From the NCBI RefSeq assembly GCF_030411735.1, contig NW_026848140.1, positions 62,001 through 126,000 on the forward strand: DNA of 64,000 bases, read 5' to 3'. The notes below the pieces were generated by a model, which did not search any database, was not told where the DNA came from, and saw only the letters and a list, made by a program, of their open reading frames with translations. The stretch comes from Phialemonium atrogriseum. Lineage: Eukaryota > Ascomycota > Sordariomycetes > Cephalothecales > Cephalothecaceae. The translations under genes and the position numbers were made by a program. Shown here one piece after another: positions 43,316 to 54,488 of this stretch (position 1 is the stretch's first letter; the number at the start of each line of letters is the position of its first letter).

Positions 43316-44294
43316 ATGCCCTTCCCGTACAAGACGGTCCTCATCACGGGCGCCACGGCCGGCATCGGCCTTGCCCTCGCCGAGCGCATGATCGGCAGCG
43401 GCATCTTCGTCATCGCCGTCGGCCGCCGCCAGGACCGCCTCAACGCACTGGTCGCCAAGCACGGCGCTGACAAGGTCGCCGCCGAGGTGTTTGACGTATC
43501 CGACGTCGACGCCATCCCGGAGTGGGCGAAGAGGTAAACAGCCCTTCTCCCCTTCCCCCCCCAACCGTCCCCCCCTATCAAAACCCACAGTGTCAAATTT
43601 AATCCCCCCTTCCAACCAGAATCACCGCCACCCACCCCTCCCTCGACAGCATAGTCCTCAACGCCGGCCTCCAACGCACCATCGACTTCACCCGGCCCGA
43701 CACCGTCTCCGTCTCCTCCGCCGCCTTCGAGCTGCGCACAAACTACCTCTCCCCGCTCGCCACCGTCGCCGCCTTCCTGCCCCACCTGACCTCCTCCCCC
43801 GACCGCCCGGCCTCGATCGTGCTCGTCTCCTCCGGCCTCGCCCTGATCCCCCACCCTCGCTGCCCAAACTACTGCGCCTCTAAGGCCGCCCTCCACAGCC
43901 TTGCCTGGTCCCTGCGCGCCCAGCTGTCGGCCTCGAGCTCTCCAGGGACGCACCGTATGTTTCCCCATCCCCCTCCCCTCCCCCGCACCCCCAAAAAAAA
44001 TCCCTACCGCTTCTTAGCTAACCAACCCCCAACAAAGACATCCGCGTCATCGAGATCATCCCCCCGGCAGTGCAGACGGAGCTGCACGAGCTGCAGCCCG
44101 ACCTCGTGGCCGCGGGCCAGGCCCGCATCGGCCTGCCGCTGCAGGCCTTCGCCGACGAGACCTGGGCACTGCTGGCCGCCGACGAGGAGCTGGACGAGGT
44201 CGTCGTCACGGCCGTGAGGGACCGCTTCTCCGGCATCGAGGTGGAGAAGAGGAAGGGGTTCGAGCTGATGAAGAGCTTGTTGGGGAAGGGGTAA
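43316..44294 (+). CDS. Short-chain dehydrogenase/reductase (classical SDR)
   Basis: Three exons: 43316-43533, 43620-43954 and 44038-44294; introns of 86 and 83 nt, the second with a GCTAACC branch. 269 aa. NAD(P)-dependent oxidoreductase with the Rossmann fold. Seen: TGATAGIG (residues 11-18), the cofactor-supporting NAG at 87-89, Ser143/Ser144 in VLVSSG, and the active-site YCASK with Tyr157 and Lys161. A basic GRRQDR after strand 2 suggests NADP(H) preference (inference). It resembles DltE/YMR226c-like SDRs that act on small hydroxy acids or carbonyls; the true substrate is unknown. The C-terminal part after HIRVIEIIPPAVQTEL is complete. It shares a divergent promoter with the AKR gene. Confidence 0.92.
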
Positions 44295-45321
44295 GGGAGG
44301 GGGAGAGAACAGAAGGAAGGAGAGGGAGGGAGGGAGAAAGCCGTGTCATTTGCTTGCAAGGGTAGCACAAATGCACATCTGATTAATGATGGAGGGACAG
44401 TAATAACTTGTGAATCTTTTGTTCTTGATCTAGGTTTCTTTAAGAATGCACATGGAATGTTAACAAAAAGGAGGGTGCGAACTTGGTTCCTGCTCCCTCA
44501 AAAATATGAAGACACGCAACCGCCTTTCCCTTTCTCTGCATCCGCCAAACTCATGCCCCCAACTCTCCCTCAAAAAGGTCATCAAGGCGCGTGTAAAGAA
44601 GCAAAGCGTCCCTCCAATTGTGCACTGGATTTCCATTCTCAACAGCGTGCCTTGGCTATTTCTCCTGCCCCTATCCCCTGACTTGCATGGTATTCCTTCC
44701 CATCGAACAAAAAGAGGCGCCAGCGAGATTCACTCCCTAGCCCGTCCCCGAGAAAAAGAGTCCAAAAAGAGGTCGATGCCACGAGTGGCAGAAAGGATTG
44801 GAAGAATGGAATGACGGGCATCCCCTCCAGATTCGCGCCCAGCGGCGTGTTCGGTGTCGCGTGTAGCCACAGGCATATCGTGGGATGGATCGACATCAGG
44901 TCCAATTGCAAGTCAAAACGAAGCCAAGTAAACGTCGGAAAAAAAACGAAGAGAATAAAACAAAACCAGTTCTCCCAAATGCAATAAACCACACAGCCTT
45001 TGTGAAACAAAGGTGGTTGACCCACAAAAGCAACCAACTGTGTGGAACCCATAGTCAATGGCAAGAGCTCCAATGTCCAAGTCATTTCGCCCGACCGAAT
45101 CATTTCATAAGCGTCCCGAAGAGGGGAGAGGCACTCCTGCTAGACTTCGGAAGCTCTGCAACCTTGATCCCCTTTTTTTCTTTCTTTCTGTTTCTTTGCT
45201 CCTCCCCATCGTCGGGCCGTGAAAGGAGAGACATGGGCCATAATCGTTATTAGCATAAATAGAAAACCGTCACTCTGCCACTCCCATTTGCTGAACGCCG
45301 GTGCATGATAAGTCCCAGAAC
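44295..45321. other. Convergent intergenic gap, no gene seen
   Basis: About 1 kb between the dehydrogenase stop and the stop of the Q-rich gene on the other strand. AG-rich just after the dehydrogenase stop, then A-rich sequence near 44930-44960. The short frames are not convincing. Confidence 0.5.
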
Positions 45322-47001
45322 TTAGACAACAAGCTTCCGCTTCTCGGCACTGGTGAGGACCAACATGGGCGCCTTGCGCTGTCCCTCCGTAACCTCGCCG
45401 GCCTTGGGGGTACGGTTGGCATTCTTGAACACGCTGGCGAAGCTGCCAGAGTCGCGGCCACTCTCGCTGTCTGAGGAGCTGGCACTGGCGACGCTGTCAC
45501 GAGCCACCTTCTGTCGGGAGCTAGGTCGGTCGGAGCCAATGGCACCCCAGCTGCCAGTGCTTGTCCGGGAGCTGGGAAGGCTGCACTCGGCATCATCGCC
45601 GTCAACCAGGCTGCCAGATCCGCTGCGGCCCGAGTCCGAGTCGTTATCCGTCACTTGGGTCTCGACGAGCTCCTCGGCGCTCTCGGAAATGGGACTGATG
45701 CTGCCAGAGCTCCGGGCCTCCTTACGGCGCTCGAGGCCCGCGCGGACGAGGTTGTGGACAGCTGAGCGTCGGGTGCGGGTGATGAAGTTCTTGCTACCCT
45801 CGTGCTTGGCGGTCGGCTTTGCCTTGAGCTCGTCCATGGATGGCGGGTTTCGTGGCTGCCGCACTGGGTGCTCGCCAGCGCGCGCCTGTCCGGGTCCATA
45901 GCTTCCGGTGGCTGTCATCGGGGTGAGCGGGAAAGAGGCCGTCTTAGGGCCCGCGGACATGGGCGGCTCCTCAGTGCCGATGGAGAGAGGTCCCTTGATG
46001 CCGTTGGCAAGCGAAGAGGATTTCTTATGACCCCGGCGGAAGGCATTCGCACTAGGCGGCGGCAGCGGCGCGTGGTTATCAGAGGGCGAGTCGAAGCGGC
46101 GAGGAGGCGACGAATTGCGGAAGCTAGGCCTGTTGGCGTCAACGGGAGGGGGCGAGACTTGCACCCGAGGCGTCCCCACAGCAGGTTGCTGCTGTTGCAG
46201 GTTCGAGGCGCCGTTACTGAACTGGTTCTGGGTGACGAACTGCGTGTTCATCTGAGGCTGGCCCTGGTCGACATACAGAGTCTGCTGGCCGGTCACCGGA
46301 TCGTAAACGGTGTAGATGTTGGGCTGAGACATGCCGTTGGTCATCATTGGCTGCATATTCCTAACCTGCTGCTGTTGATACAAGTTTGAGTACGTCTGCT
46401 GCATCGTCTGATACTGCCCGTTGATGTTCAGACCCTGGAACTGCTGGGCAGCGGCCTGAAGATTCATGAGCTGCTGCTGGAGCCGCTGCTGTTGTTCAGA
46501 CAGGTAAGCGTTCGCGACCAGCAATTGGGCTTGCAGGTTGGGGTCGATCTGTTCCTGACCGTGCTCATTGACGTGGAACTCGGGCGGTGCGAGGACCTGG
46601 TCGGCCGTGTAGTGCTGTCCGAAGTTCATCTGATTGTAACCCTGTTGCTGCTGGCCGCTCGGGAAGCGGGGAAGCGAGGTTTTCGGGGCGTTGAACCGGG
46701 CGTTGTTGTCGTACATTCCCGATGTTCTGGCCCCTCTCGCCTGCGGCGGGACAGAAGTCGGGGAAGCCGGGTTGTTGGCGAACATGGGGTTGGCGGTCTT
46801 AGGAGCGGTCCGAAGGCCAGCCAGCAGGTGTGATCGGCTAGTGCGGGGAGTAGGAATGCCGTTGTCCCGGGTATCGGTTGGAGACTTCAAGGCCTCGAAG
46901 GAAAGCGGCTTGATGTTCTGGCCTCCACGGCGAGAAGCGAGGCCCGAGCCGGGCATTGCGAAGGTAGAGTGAGACATGGGAGCGAGACCGCCTGCGTCCA
47001 T
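45322..47001 (-). CDS. Glutamine-rich, largely disordered conserved fungal-type protein
   Basis: Single exon, 559 aa when started at the first ATG in frame (47001). The frame continues open upstream for 55 more codons without an ATG, so an additional 5' exon is possible. I do not recognise a named family. Seen: an N-terminal Ser/Arg segment with PTPRTSRSHLLAGLR; a middle part rich in Gln, Asn, Met and Tyr (about 120-290) with QQQRLQQQL and repeated QQQQ; a short ordered-looking piece NIYTVYDPVTGQQTLYVDQG; a basic stretch KNFITRTRRSAVHNLVRAGLERRKEA; and a Ser/Asp-rich C-terminus ending in LVLTSAEKRKLVV. The composition is prion-like and suggests an RNA-granule or scaffold role, but that is inference only. 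The basic helix and the C-terminus look like the most conserved parts. Confidence 0.78.
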   Translation of the reverse strand: MDAGGLAPMSHSTFAMPGSGLASRRGGQNIKPLSFEALKSPTDTRDNGIPTPRTSRSHLLAGLRTAPKTANPMFANNPASPTSVPPQARGARTSGMYDNNARFNAPKTSLPRFPSGQQQQGYNQMNFGQHYTADQVLAPPEFHVNEHGQEQIDPNLQAQLLVANAYLSEQQQRLQQQLMNLQAAAQQFQGLNINGQYQTMQQTYSNLYQQQQVRNMQPMMTNGMSQPNIYTVYDPVTGQQTLYVDQGQPQMNTQFVTQNQFSNGASNLQQQQPAVGTPRVQVSPPPVDANRPSFRNSSPPRRFDSPSDNHAPLPPPSANAFRRGHKKSSSLANGIKGPLSIGTEEPPMSAGPKTASFPLTPMTATGSYGPGQARAGEHPVRQPRNPPSMDELKAKPTAKHEGSKNFITRTRRSAVHNLVRAGLERRKEARSSGSISPISESAEELVETQVTDNDSDSGRSGSGSLVDGDDAECSLPSSRTSTGSWGAIGSDRPSSRQKVARDSVASASSSDSESGRDSGSFASVFKNANRTPKAGEVTEGQRKAPMLVLTSAEKRKLVV

Positions 47002-50000
47002 GGCTCCGAGGGATGATTCGTGCTGAAACGTAGAGTCGTCTATTGTGTCGTGGGGTATCCAGCCAAGCTGCGTCACGAACACGGCAGCTAAATTAGGGGG
47101 AGCCCTAGAAAGCGCAACTGATATTGGTCGGGAAAGGAGTGAAGCGATGGGCTGCAATGTGTGCACCCGGTCGACTTGAATTAGAATAGCGTCGGAAGAA
47201 CGAAAATTGGAAACCCGATGGTGATATTATGACGGCGCGTAATGCTGCAGCCGAGAACGACAAGTGGGATCGTGGTCGAACAATCCGTGGTCGTCTCTTT
47301 GTCTATGCTGATCGATCTCTCTCGGAGAACGTGCGAAAATGATGTGTTTGATGCCTGTCAGAAAAGGATCCAAAAAAACGGTACTCGAATGAGGCGAGGC
47401 GCGTGAAGATGGTGAATGCTGATCAGTGAATGGTATTAACGGTCGTATTGGACGAGGTTATAATGAGTGGAGGTTGCTGAATGAGCGGCAGGGCAGACAG
47501 GGGCTGTCGAAGCTGATATGGTCGGAAGGAAGGATCGATGGGAAGCGAAACGAGGAAGCTTTGATCAAGGACCGCCAACGAGACAAGTGAATTTCTTCGA
47601 AGGGAAGCAGGCAGGTCCCTGTCAATGAAAATAGACGGTCGAGAATCGGTGGCAAGCGCCGGCAGCAGGAGCAAGCAAGAGCTGGTTGCGTTTCCCAAGA
47701 ACGGCGATTCGGCAAAACAAAAACCGTCCTTTGTCCTTCAAATGAAGGCTGCAGTTGGCCTGGCGGCTTTCAACGGTTGGATCGGCGCGTTTCCCCAACG
47801 TCAATGGCGAGCAGCTACGGATTGATTCGAGACTCGCCACGCTTCGTCCCAGGAATCGTCGGGATGGTGAATTAGGATTCGATGTTGATATCAGGTCGAA
47901 TATAAAATAGAAACCGGCGATGGAAATAGAGTACAATGATTAAAACGCGAAAAAAGTCGGAATGGTGCTGAGCCAGAACCCCTTAACGATGATGATGGTT
48001 GCCGCTGTCACTCGAGAGAATGCGATGACAGTCAAGATTGTGATTTCGACGATTACTACGGGCGGTGGCAGTGGCGGCGCAAAGCCTCGAACACGGAGGA
48101 AGGGAGGGGGAGGGTAAAGGGGATGAGGAAAAAAGGAAGGGCGGTGTGTGGTGGTGATGATGGAGAGAAGGGGATGTCGAGAAAAATCAAGAGGGATAGG
48201 AGAGGAAGCTGAGTGGAGCAGATGTATCGGGCGAGTAGCTGTGGAGGAGACGGCGAAGGAGTCACGGAGCAAAATGACTGGCTGGAGGCGACAGGGTAGC
48301 GCAACTCGAAGCAGGGGCTAGCGGATAGCGGGCCACGGTGATTGAGTGAAATGCCTTGGTGGGCAAAATGGCGCGAATTCTGGCGTGCACAAAGGACGAA
48401 TTGCCCGCCAGCCAATGGAGCTTGAAGAAGTCGAGATTGCCAGATGACGCTAGGCTTCTTTGGGCCAGGGGACTTCTCCGTCTATCAGCAGATACGAAAT
48501 TTTGCGGCAGATTCTGCAAGGCGGACCCCTTGCCCCAGTTATCATCCGAGGTTCTGTTGCTCCCTTTGCCCTCACTGGCCGGACGCGATCGTGAAGACAG
48601 CGCATCAACCCCCTGAGGCCCAATCAGGCTAAGACCTACGATCGCTTAGGCCGCCAGCTACCAATCGCAGCACCTCTCACCACCTAAACATGACCACCAG
48701 GCCTTACGGGGGTGGTGGGCATGTAAATTGTGGTCTAGAAGCCAAAGTATGTACACACATAACGTGCATCACTGTAAACAAGTGGCAATCAGTCATCTGG
48801 TCCCATCGCCCCGTTCCCCTTGGGACACGGAACGAGTGGGTGTGAATCACATTGTAAGTTTACCTGGGGCTTTTGTCGGTCTATTATTAAGATAAAATGC
48901 CAAGCATGCCTCTCGTTAGGGCCGGGAATGCGCCAGAGGTGATCCCCCAAGATCAGCGCATGCTTTAGAAGCCTTTCCGGGGATGCTCTGGGTTTCCTGA
49001 GCCGAAAAGAACCCAGCGCATCGTGGCTGCTGGCATGGCGACGGGAACGGCATTGAACCATGGGGGCTAGCCTCCGCCAATCCATTCTGGCTTCGGTCGA
49101 AAAGCTGTCAATGCTGGACTAACCTGGAAATCAAATCCGCAATATCAGCAATCTGTGCTGGATTTGGCACTGGCGCCGAACAATCCGTAAGGGGGCTCTG
49201 TCCATTCGGAGGGCTGGTTGCGGACTGGAAATTGTTAGTCAGGTACTAATGGGTACTGTACCTGCCTTTGTCGAGACCTGCCTCTAAGCCCGCGACACCG
49301 GTGCAGAGAATGGTAGGTCTTGAGCACTAAAACCTGCCCTGCCCACGGTGATTCCCACGTTTCGCCCATCAGCAACTGCCCCTCCGCAGCAAGCAGGGGG
49401 CTGCCAGGTGGCGGCGCAAACGGCCAGCAACTCGACCCGGTGGCAAGGAGACACACGGACCGGGCATCTGAAACACGACCCCAGGTACCTAAAATGGCTT
49501 CAACCTTGCTTTCCACGAGAGCACGGTAGCGAAAAATCTCCCCTGATCAGTCACACACGAGGTTGCAGCAGTGCGAGCGGGCAATCTATCTCAGGCCTCG
49601 GGCCCTTACCTCGGTTTTCCAGCACAACAGATGGCCGTGTGTTCTTGGTGTTCTTTGTTCCCGTGTGTTATGTCCCGAGTTAATGAGTCGCTCGGAGTTT
49701 TTAATATGACATTCCAATGCCTCCCACTGTCCAGATGGAAAGTGAAATATGCAAGTCACCTTTTGTGGCTGGGCGTTAGGTTGGCCAGGCCCAGCAGATC
49801 TTTTCCTCATCATCAAAATCCATATTCCGGAGTAATCCAAGATATCAACGATCAATTCCCAAGTTGTGGTGCCCCCTGCCCCCCATGTAATTACGAGGTT
49901 GGGCCAGTTCCTTGTGAAACCCACGGCACCTGCACGCCCTGCAGCTGCCTGCATTTGGTGTTATTAGCTTCGTTGGGCATTCTGCGGTACAAGATCGGGC

Positions 50001-53000
50001 CCGTGCCCTCCACACACCAACGGCGCGCTTCGTCGTGGCTCCAGCGAAGCGCACGGATCGGGGGGCTCTCCCCGCCGCTGTTCGATAGTGTAGCCTCCCG
50101 GTTTCCTCATTTGTCAGCCGAGTCAACGGGGCCCGCGTTGGGCCGACTCGAGTGGGCAGAGTTCCAAGGTGTTCCATCGATTGCGGTCCTTTCTCACGTG
50201 TCCCCCTTCTACAACAGCGTTGGCCTGGTAGGCCTTGCTGATTCTACACTAGGTACTTATATGTACTACCTACGGATTACACAAAGTCTGTGATCTAAAA
50301 ATAGAATCAAGGAACTTGGCTGTGCGACCTTAAGAAGCATGCCTATGGGATCACCTGACCCCCCATACGATACCTCCTGAGGTAGCCAAACGTCAAGCTC
50401 GGGGAAGGCACCTTTCTTTATTCTACTCTCTGTTTTGTCGATTCTAACTTCAAACCATCAGATCGTGTTTGCAGTTGAATCTCCTGCTCTAATCCAGATC
50501 AAATCCAAACCCATCAGGGTTTGCGAAGACCGTGACGCCCATGTTTGGTCTGATGTTGAGCTGGTGCAAGAGACGTCAAACCCGTTTTGCAAGTGCTTTC
50601 TGGGTGACAAGATTTCAACTTTACAACTTCCCGTCTATCTCCTCTGAGCGCGGGATTGTATCTGCTTTGAGTGTGGTATTATCCACACGAACAAGGGATC
50701 AGGACTATCCCCGACAGCCACTTCATCCTCATATTGGCATCAGATACTAACAGAACACTGTTATGACGCGGTTCAAGATGACCAACCTAGATTTTGGTTA
50801 CCCACCTACTTTACAGGGCGTCTCAACCACTTCGAACCCCCATTCGAGCTCCCCTTCTTCCACCCTTCAGGGGTTGGCCCTGCAGGCACAGGCATCTGTA
50901 AGCTGCCGTTGTGATGGGCGGCAGCTTCATCGTCCCTGTTTGGGTGTTGCGAAGCCAGGGCTTAGTTCACCGAGACATGCAGAGGAAGAAGACAACCTTG
51001 AGCCGTCTAATACCCATTGCAATGCCCGGTACAATTCTCGACCCGGATCAGGATAGCCCCTTAATCTGTCGAAATTCACTCCTCTGTCAGGAAATATCCC
51101 AACCCCTTCACTCTTGGGCAGCAAGTACTCTTGCTCAACTCCCTCTAACACCTCAGCAGGCTAGGAAGGCAGCCAACGACCCCTGATTTGGTCTGAACCC
51201 AGACTCTTGTTCTTCAAGGCTTGGCTGGCCCAGAACATCCAAGGGCATCACAGACCTGTTATTGCCTCAAACTTCCATCGGTTTAAGCCGATGGTCCCTC
51301 TAAGAAACCAGCGCGCTGCCAAGGCAATGCGAGCCATTTAGCAGGTTAAGGTCTCGTTCGTTATCGCAATTAAGCAGACACATCACTCCACCAACTAAGA
51401 ATTGACATGCACCACCACCCACAAAATCAAGAAAGAGCTCTCAATCTGTCAATCCTACTTGTGTCTGGACCTGCCGGACTTTGTCTTAGCCGCAGCGCCG
51501 GGCCACTCCAGCGAACTGGAGCTCGATGGGCCCAGCACTGCGACCACCCCCTTCAAGTCTCTGAACCTTCCCCCTGGCTCGCTAGAGCTGTAGGAGCTTG
51601 GCTGCGGATCATCCATTGTGGCATCTCGTGTAGTGTTACTCCCCTGAGGCTATTAACCCGGCCCCGGCACGCGTTCGCGCACTGGTTAGTCACACGAGCC
51701 CCCAAGGGAACTGCACAACCTAGCCGTACCCACCCCGGGACCGAATCTGCTTGTTCGGTTCCCGCTCAACGAGGCTTAGTCAGTCGAGCTTATTCGCATC
51801 CCAGTCCAGTTGTTAGAGCGGCCGCGTGGGGGCTAGGGTGGATTCTCTGCTAGGCTGAATCCGTCTATACTTCGATGATATACAATGACCAGCGCCTCTA
51901 AGCCCTGGTTTTGGGCTAGATGAGGTCAAAGAGATCATCAGGATGACCTTGTGGGCATGGGGCGAGCATGGGAGAAACACCGATGCATCCTTCTCCCCAT
52001 CCCCCCCGCAAACTCGAACGGGAGCAGGCCAGACAGGGGTGGAGGTAATATTGTCGATCACAGGCCGTATGACGTGAGACGGCCGCTACCACATCATCAA
52101 CACTTGTGACTGCTTCTGGCCAAGTTATTAAATCACAACCCCACTCTAGAGGTCGCCATAGCCCGCCATATTCCTTGCCAGTTTCGATCAAGTTCCAGGA
52201 TCTGTCCTGTCCTGGCCCTTCCCCCCAAAAGAAGAGCTCGCCTCGTCAAACGGCGCTCGCGATCCTCAACGTCGATCCTCGGGCGTTCGGCTACGATTTT
52301 GGCCCCCACTGTGGCATTGTTTGTGGCCTTTCCCCATGTTGAGAGTCGAAACCCGTCAAAGATTCTTTGTGCTTGTCAAGCAGAGAAAACATGTGGGCGT
52401 TGGTCTGATTTGCCGATGAACGCCTCTCTGCTTCAGGGGAGGAGGGTGAATAGCCACAGGGTAAAAGGGGCAGTTTCGTACTCTGAAAAAGGGTTATGTA
52501 CGACTACAAGCAAAACTTTCCCAATTTTTTGGAGTTGGCGGCGCTCTAAGTAGCGGGAGCAGATGCGACTCAAAGAACGAGTTCCCATTCATCGTGTACT
52601 GCAAACGGCAGGGACTCATTATTGAGACAAGAATCCGTAGGGTCCAAGTCCAACAAGGCAGCAAGCTTGCAACGGCGTATTCATCACAGTCGTTATTTCG
52701 ACCCGGCAGGCAGTTGGTTCACCTGGTGCTTGTTTCTCCAGGTAGCAGATCCCTCCCCCTACCCCGACCACCTGCGAGGCGAGGAGGAAGCGAAAGATTA
52801 TGATTTGAAATAAGGAAGCTCTTGATCAATGAAGTAGATGAAACCCGAAGTGACCGCCAATGCAGATAGATCAAAGACGAAACTTGGGGAAAATACCAAT
52901 AGGTGAACATAAAGGAATAAAGGTAGGTCGTAACACATTATGAATAACAAGGCCAACTGGCCTGAAAATGCGCCGTAATATTCCCGTGGGCTTGTTTGCT

Positions 53001-53159
53001 GCCTTGCGACTTCTTTCGTGTCGCGGTTTCGGCGCCACGGCGTGGCGTCTGGTGGTGGACGGTTGACGGCGCACCGTTCCTCTAATTGCAGCCCATGGCC
53101 CTCCTTCGACTTTCCTGCCTCTTCCTCTCTCCCCACAGTCCCACAGTCTCACAGTCCTG
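47002..53159. other. 6.1-kb region without a supportable gene
   Basis: Left end: promoter and leader of the Q-rich gene (47002-48300, with purine-rich sequence near 48100). The rest has mixed composition, short frames on both strands and no recognisable domain. One plus-strand frame at 49571-50293 (ATG at 49631) stays open for 221 codons and is discussed as a finding. The right end (52800-53159) is the 3' flank of the membrane protein gene, whose antisense reading frames are shadows. Confidence 0.4.
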
Positions 53160-54488
53160 CTACCGCCGTTCCTCGGGAGGCACCTTGTCTCCATAAAATC
53201 CTCCTTGGCCTCCAGCCGCCATGCATGCCAAGCAGACACCGCCGCCATAGACCCTGGTGTGCCTCTTCCACCCGTGTCCCGCATCGTCCATGACGGAGAT
53301 GATCTCGCCTTGCAGGTCAATCTCTTGCGGCTGCCCATCATGCTCGTATCTGAAGTCATCGAACAGGCTTGGCGGAGGTGGCGGCAATCGAGGAGATGTT
53401 GGCGGGTACGACGATGGCGAGAACGGTTCCGACGACGCGGAACTATCTTGCGACCGAGGCGAAGAAGCCGACCCCGAAGAGATGGGGATGCCAATCGGCA
53501 CGGTCTTAGTGTAGGACCGCCTCCTTGGCGTCGTGACCACACTCGTAGGACTGGAGCTGAGCTCCGCTGACGTTGACGACGCAATATAATCGGGATTTGG
53601 TTGGTGAATGAAGGATGTGTCCAGTTGGGGAGGGATGGAGACCGCGTAATGGGGCCGGCGATCTTCAAATGCGAACATGGCAGTGGAGAGGGTCGGCGGC
53701 GTCAGGGGAGGCGGCGGAGGTGGCCGGGAGAACTGTCTCGGGGCGGCGCGGTCTAGATCTAGACCGCTACCGCCTGCTGCGGCCGCCGCCAGGCCTGTGT
53801 TGTCGCCACCGAAATGCTGTTCAAGCACCCCGTCTCCGCTCATGGAGCCCGGCTGGAGAAGGCCTGGCCGGCTGTCGTCTGCCATGGCGCTGCCTCTTCC
53901 GTCCGAGGGCCCATCAGAACAGGTGCTACGTGTCCGGGACGAAGAGGGCGCCCGCGAAGCCCTAGGAGAACGACTGATTCTCCTCTCCGGGCGAAGTCCA
54001 TGGGCCGAGAGGGGGGGTGGTTGTTGTCTCGAGTCTGTGGCACCGGTGCTGACTCCACGTGACCTGGATTGATCCTTCAGCTGCCCACCCATCCCCGGCA
54101 CAGCAACAAACCCGATTCGCGCTGGAGAAGCAGGGGGGTCTAGTAGGCCCGCTGCCCAAACGGTCTGCGCTTCCTTCTCGAAAATCGGAGCCTGGAATGG
54201 CAACGAAGATCTGGAGATGACCGTCGCCGAGGCTGGAGCGGATGAATCCCAATCGCACGATCCAGAATCCTTCGAGGATCCCGGCTGCCTAGCCCGAAAT
54301 TGCACGGACCGGTCGGACCACAGGCAGAATGACTTTGGGAGGCGCCGAAAGATGAAGCGAAGAACAAGGACGACAGCAAGGACGGCGAGCGCTACGTATA
54401 TATGCGGGTGAAACAGTAGAGACTGTTGGTGGCTTGAACCCGGCTTCGAGGTGACGCTGCTGTCGGGCGGCAGCTGGAGGGCGGGCAT
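53160..54488 (-). CDS. Single-span membrane protein with Pro/Ser-rich tail and C-terminal Cys motif
   Basis: Single exon, 442 aa from the ATG at 54488 (the frame is open a little further upstream without an ATG). One membrane segment near residues 30-48 (IYVALAVLAVVLVLRFIF) with a basic RRLPKS stop-transfer. The remainder is a long cytosolic or lumenal low-complexity tail, Ser/Arg/Pro-rich, with PPPPPPLTPPT and PRLPPPPPS. The last 30 residues stand out: HTRVYGGGVCLACMAAGG then GFYGDKVPPEERR, carrying a CxxC pair. I think this C-terminus is conserved in filamentous ascomycetes, but I cannot name the family. The proline runs suggest SH3/WW or EVH1 partners (inference). The gene is isolated by about 6 kb on each side. 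Confidence 0.78.
   Translation of the reverse strand: MPALQLPPDSSVTSKPGSSHQQSLLFHPHIYVALAVLAVVLVLRFIFRRLPKSFCLWSDRSVQFRARQPGSSKDSGSCDWDSSAPASATVISRSSLPFQAPIFEKEAQTVWAAGLLDPPASPARIGFVAVPGMGGQLKDQSRSRGVSTGATDSRQQPPPLSAHGLRPERRISRSPRASRAPSSSRTRSTCSDGPSDGRGSAMADDSRPGLLQPGSMSGDGVLEQHFGGDNTGLAAAAAGGSGLDLDRAAPRQFSRPPPPPPLTPPTLSTAMFAFEDRRPHYAVSIPPQLDTSFIHQPNPDYIASSTSAELSSSPTSVVTTPRRRSYTKTVPIGIPISSGSASSPRSQDSSASSEPFSPSSYPPTSPRLPPPPPSLFDDFRYEHDGQPQEIDLQGEIISVMDDAGHGWKRHTRVYGGGVCLACMAAGGQGGFYGDKVPPEERR

Noticed and set aside
39471..44294. Secondary-metabolite gene cluster
   Set aside because: There is no polyketide, non-ribosomal peptide or terpene synthase and no cluster-type transcription factor or efflux pump nearby; three oxidoreductases alone do not support it.
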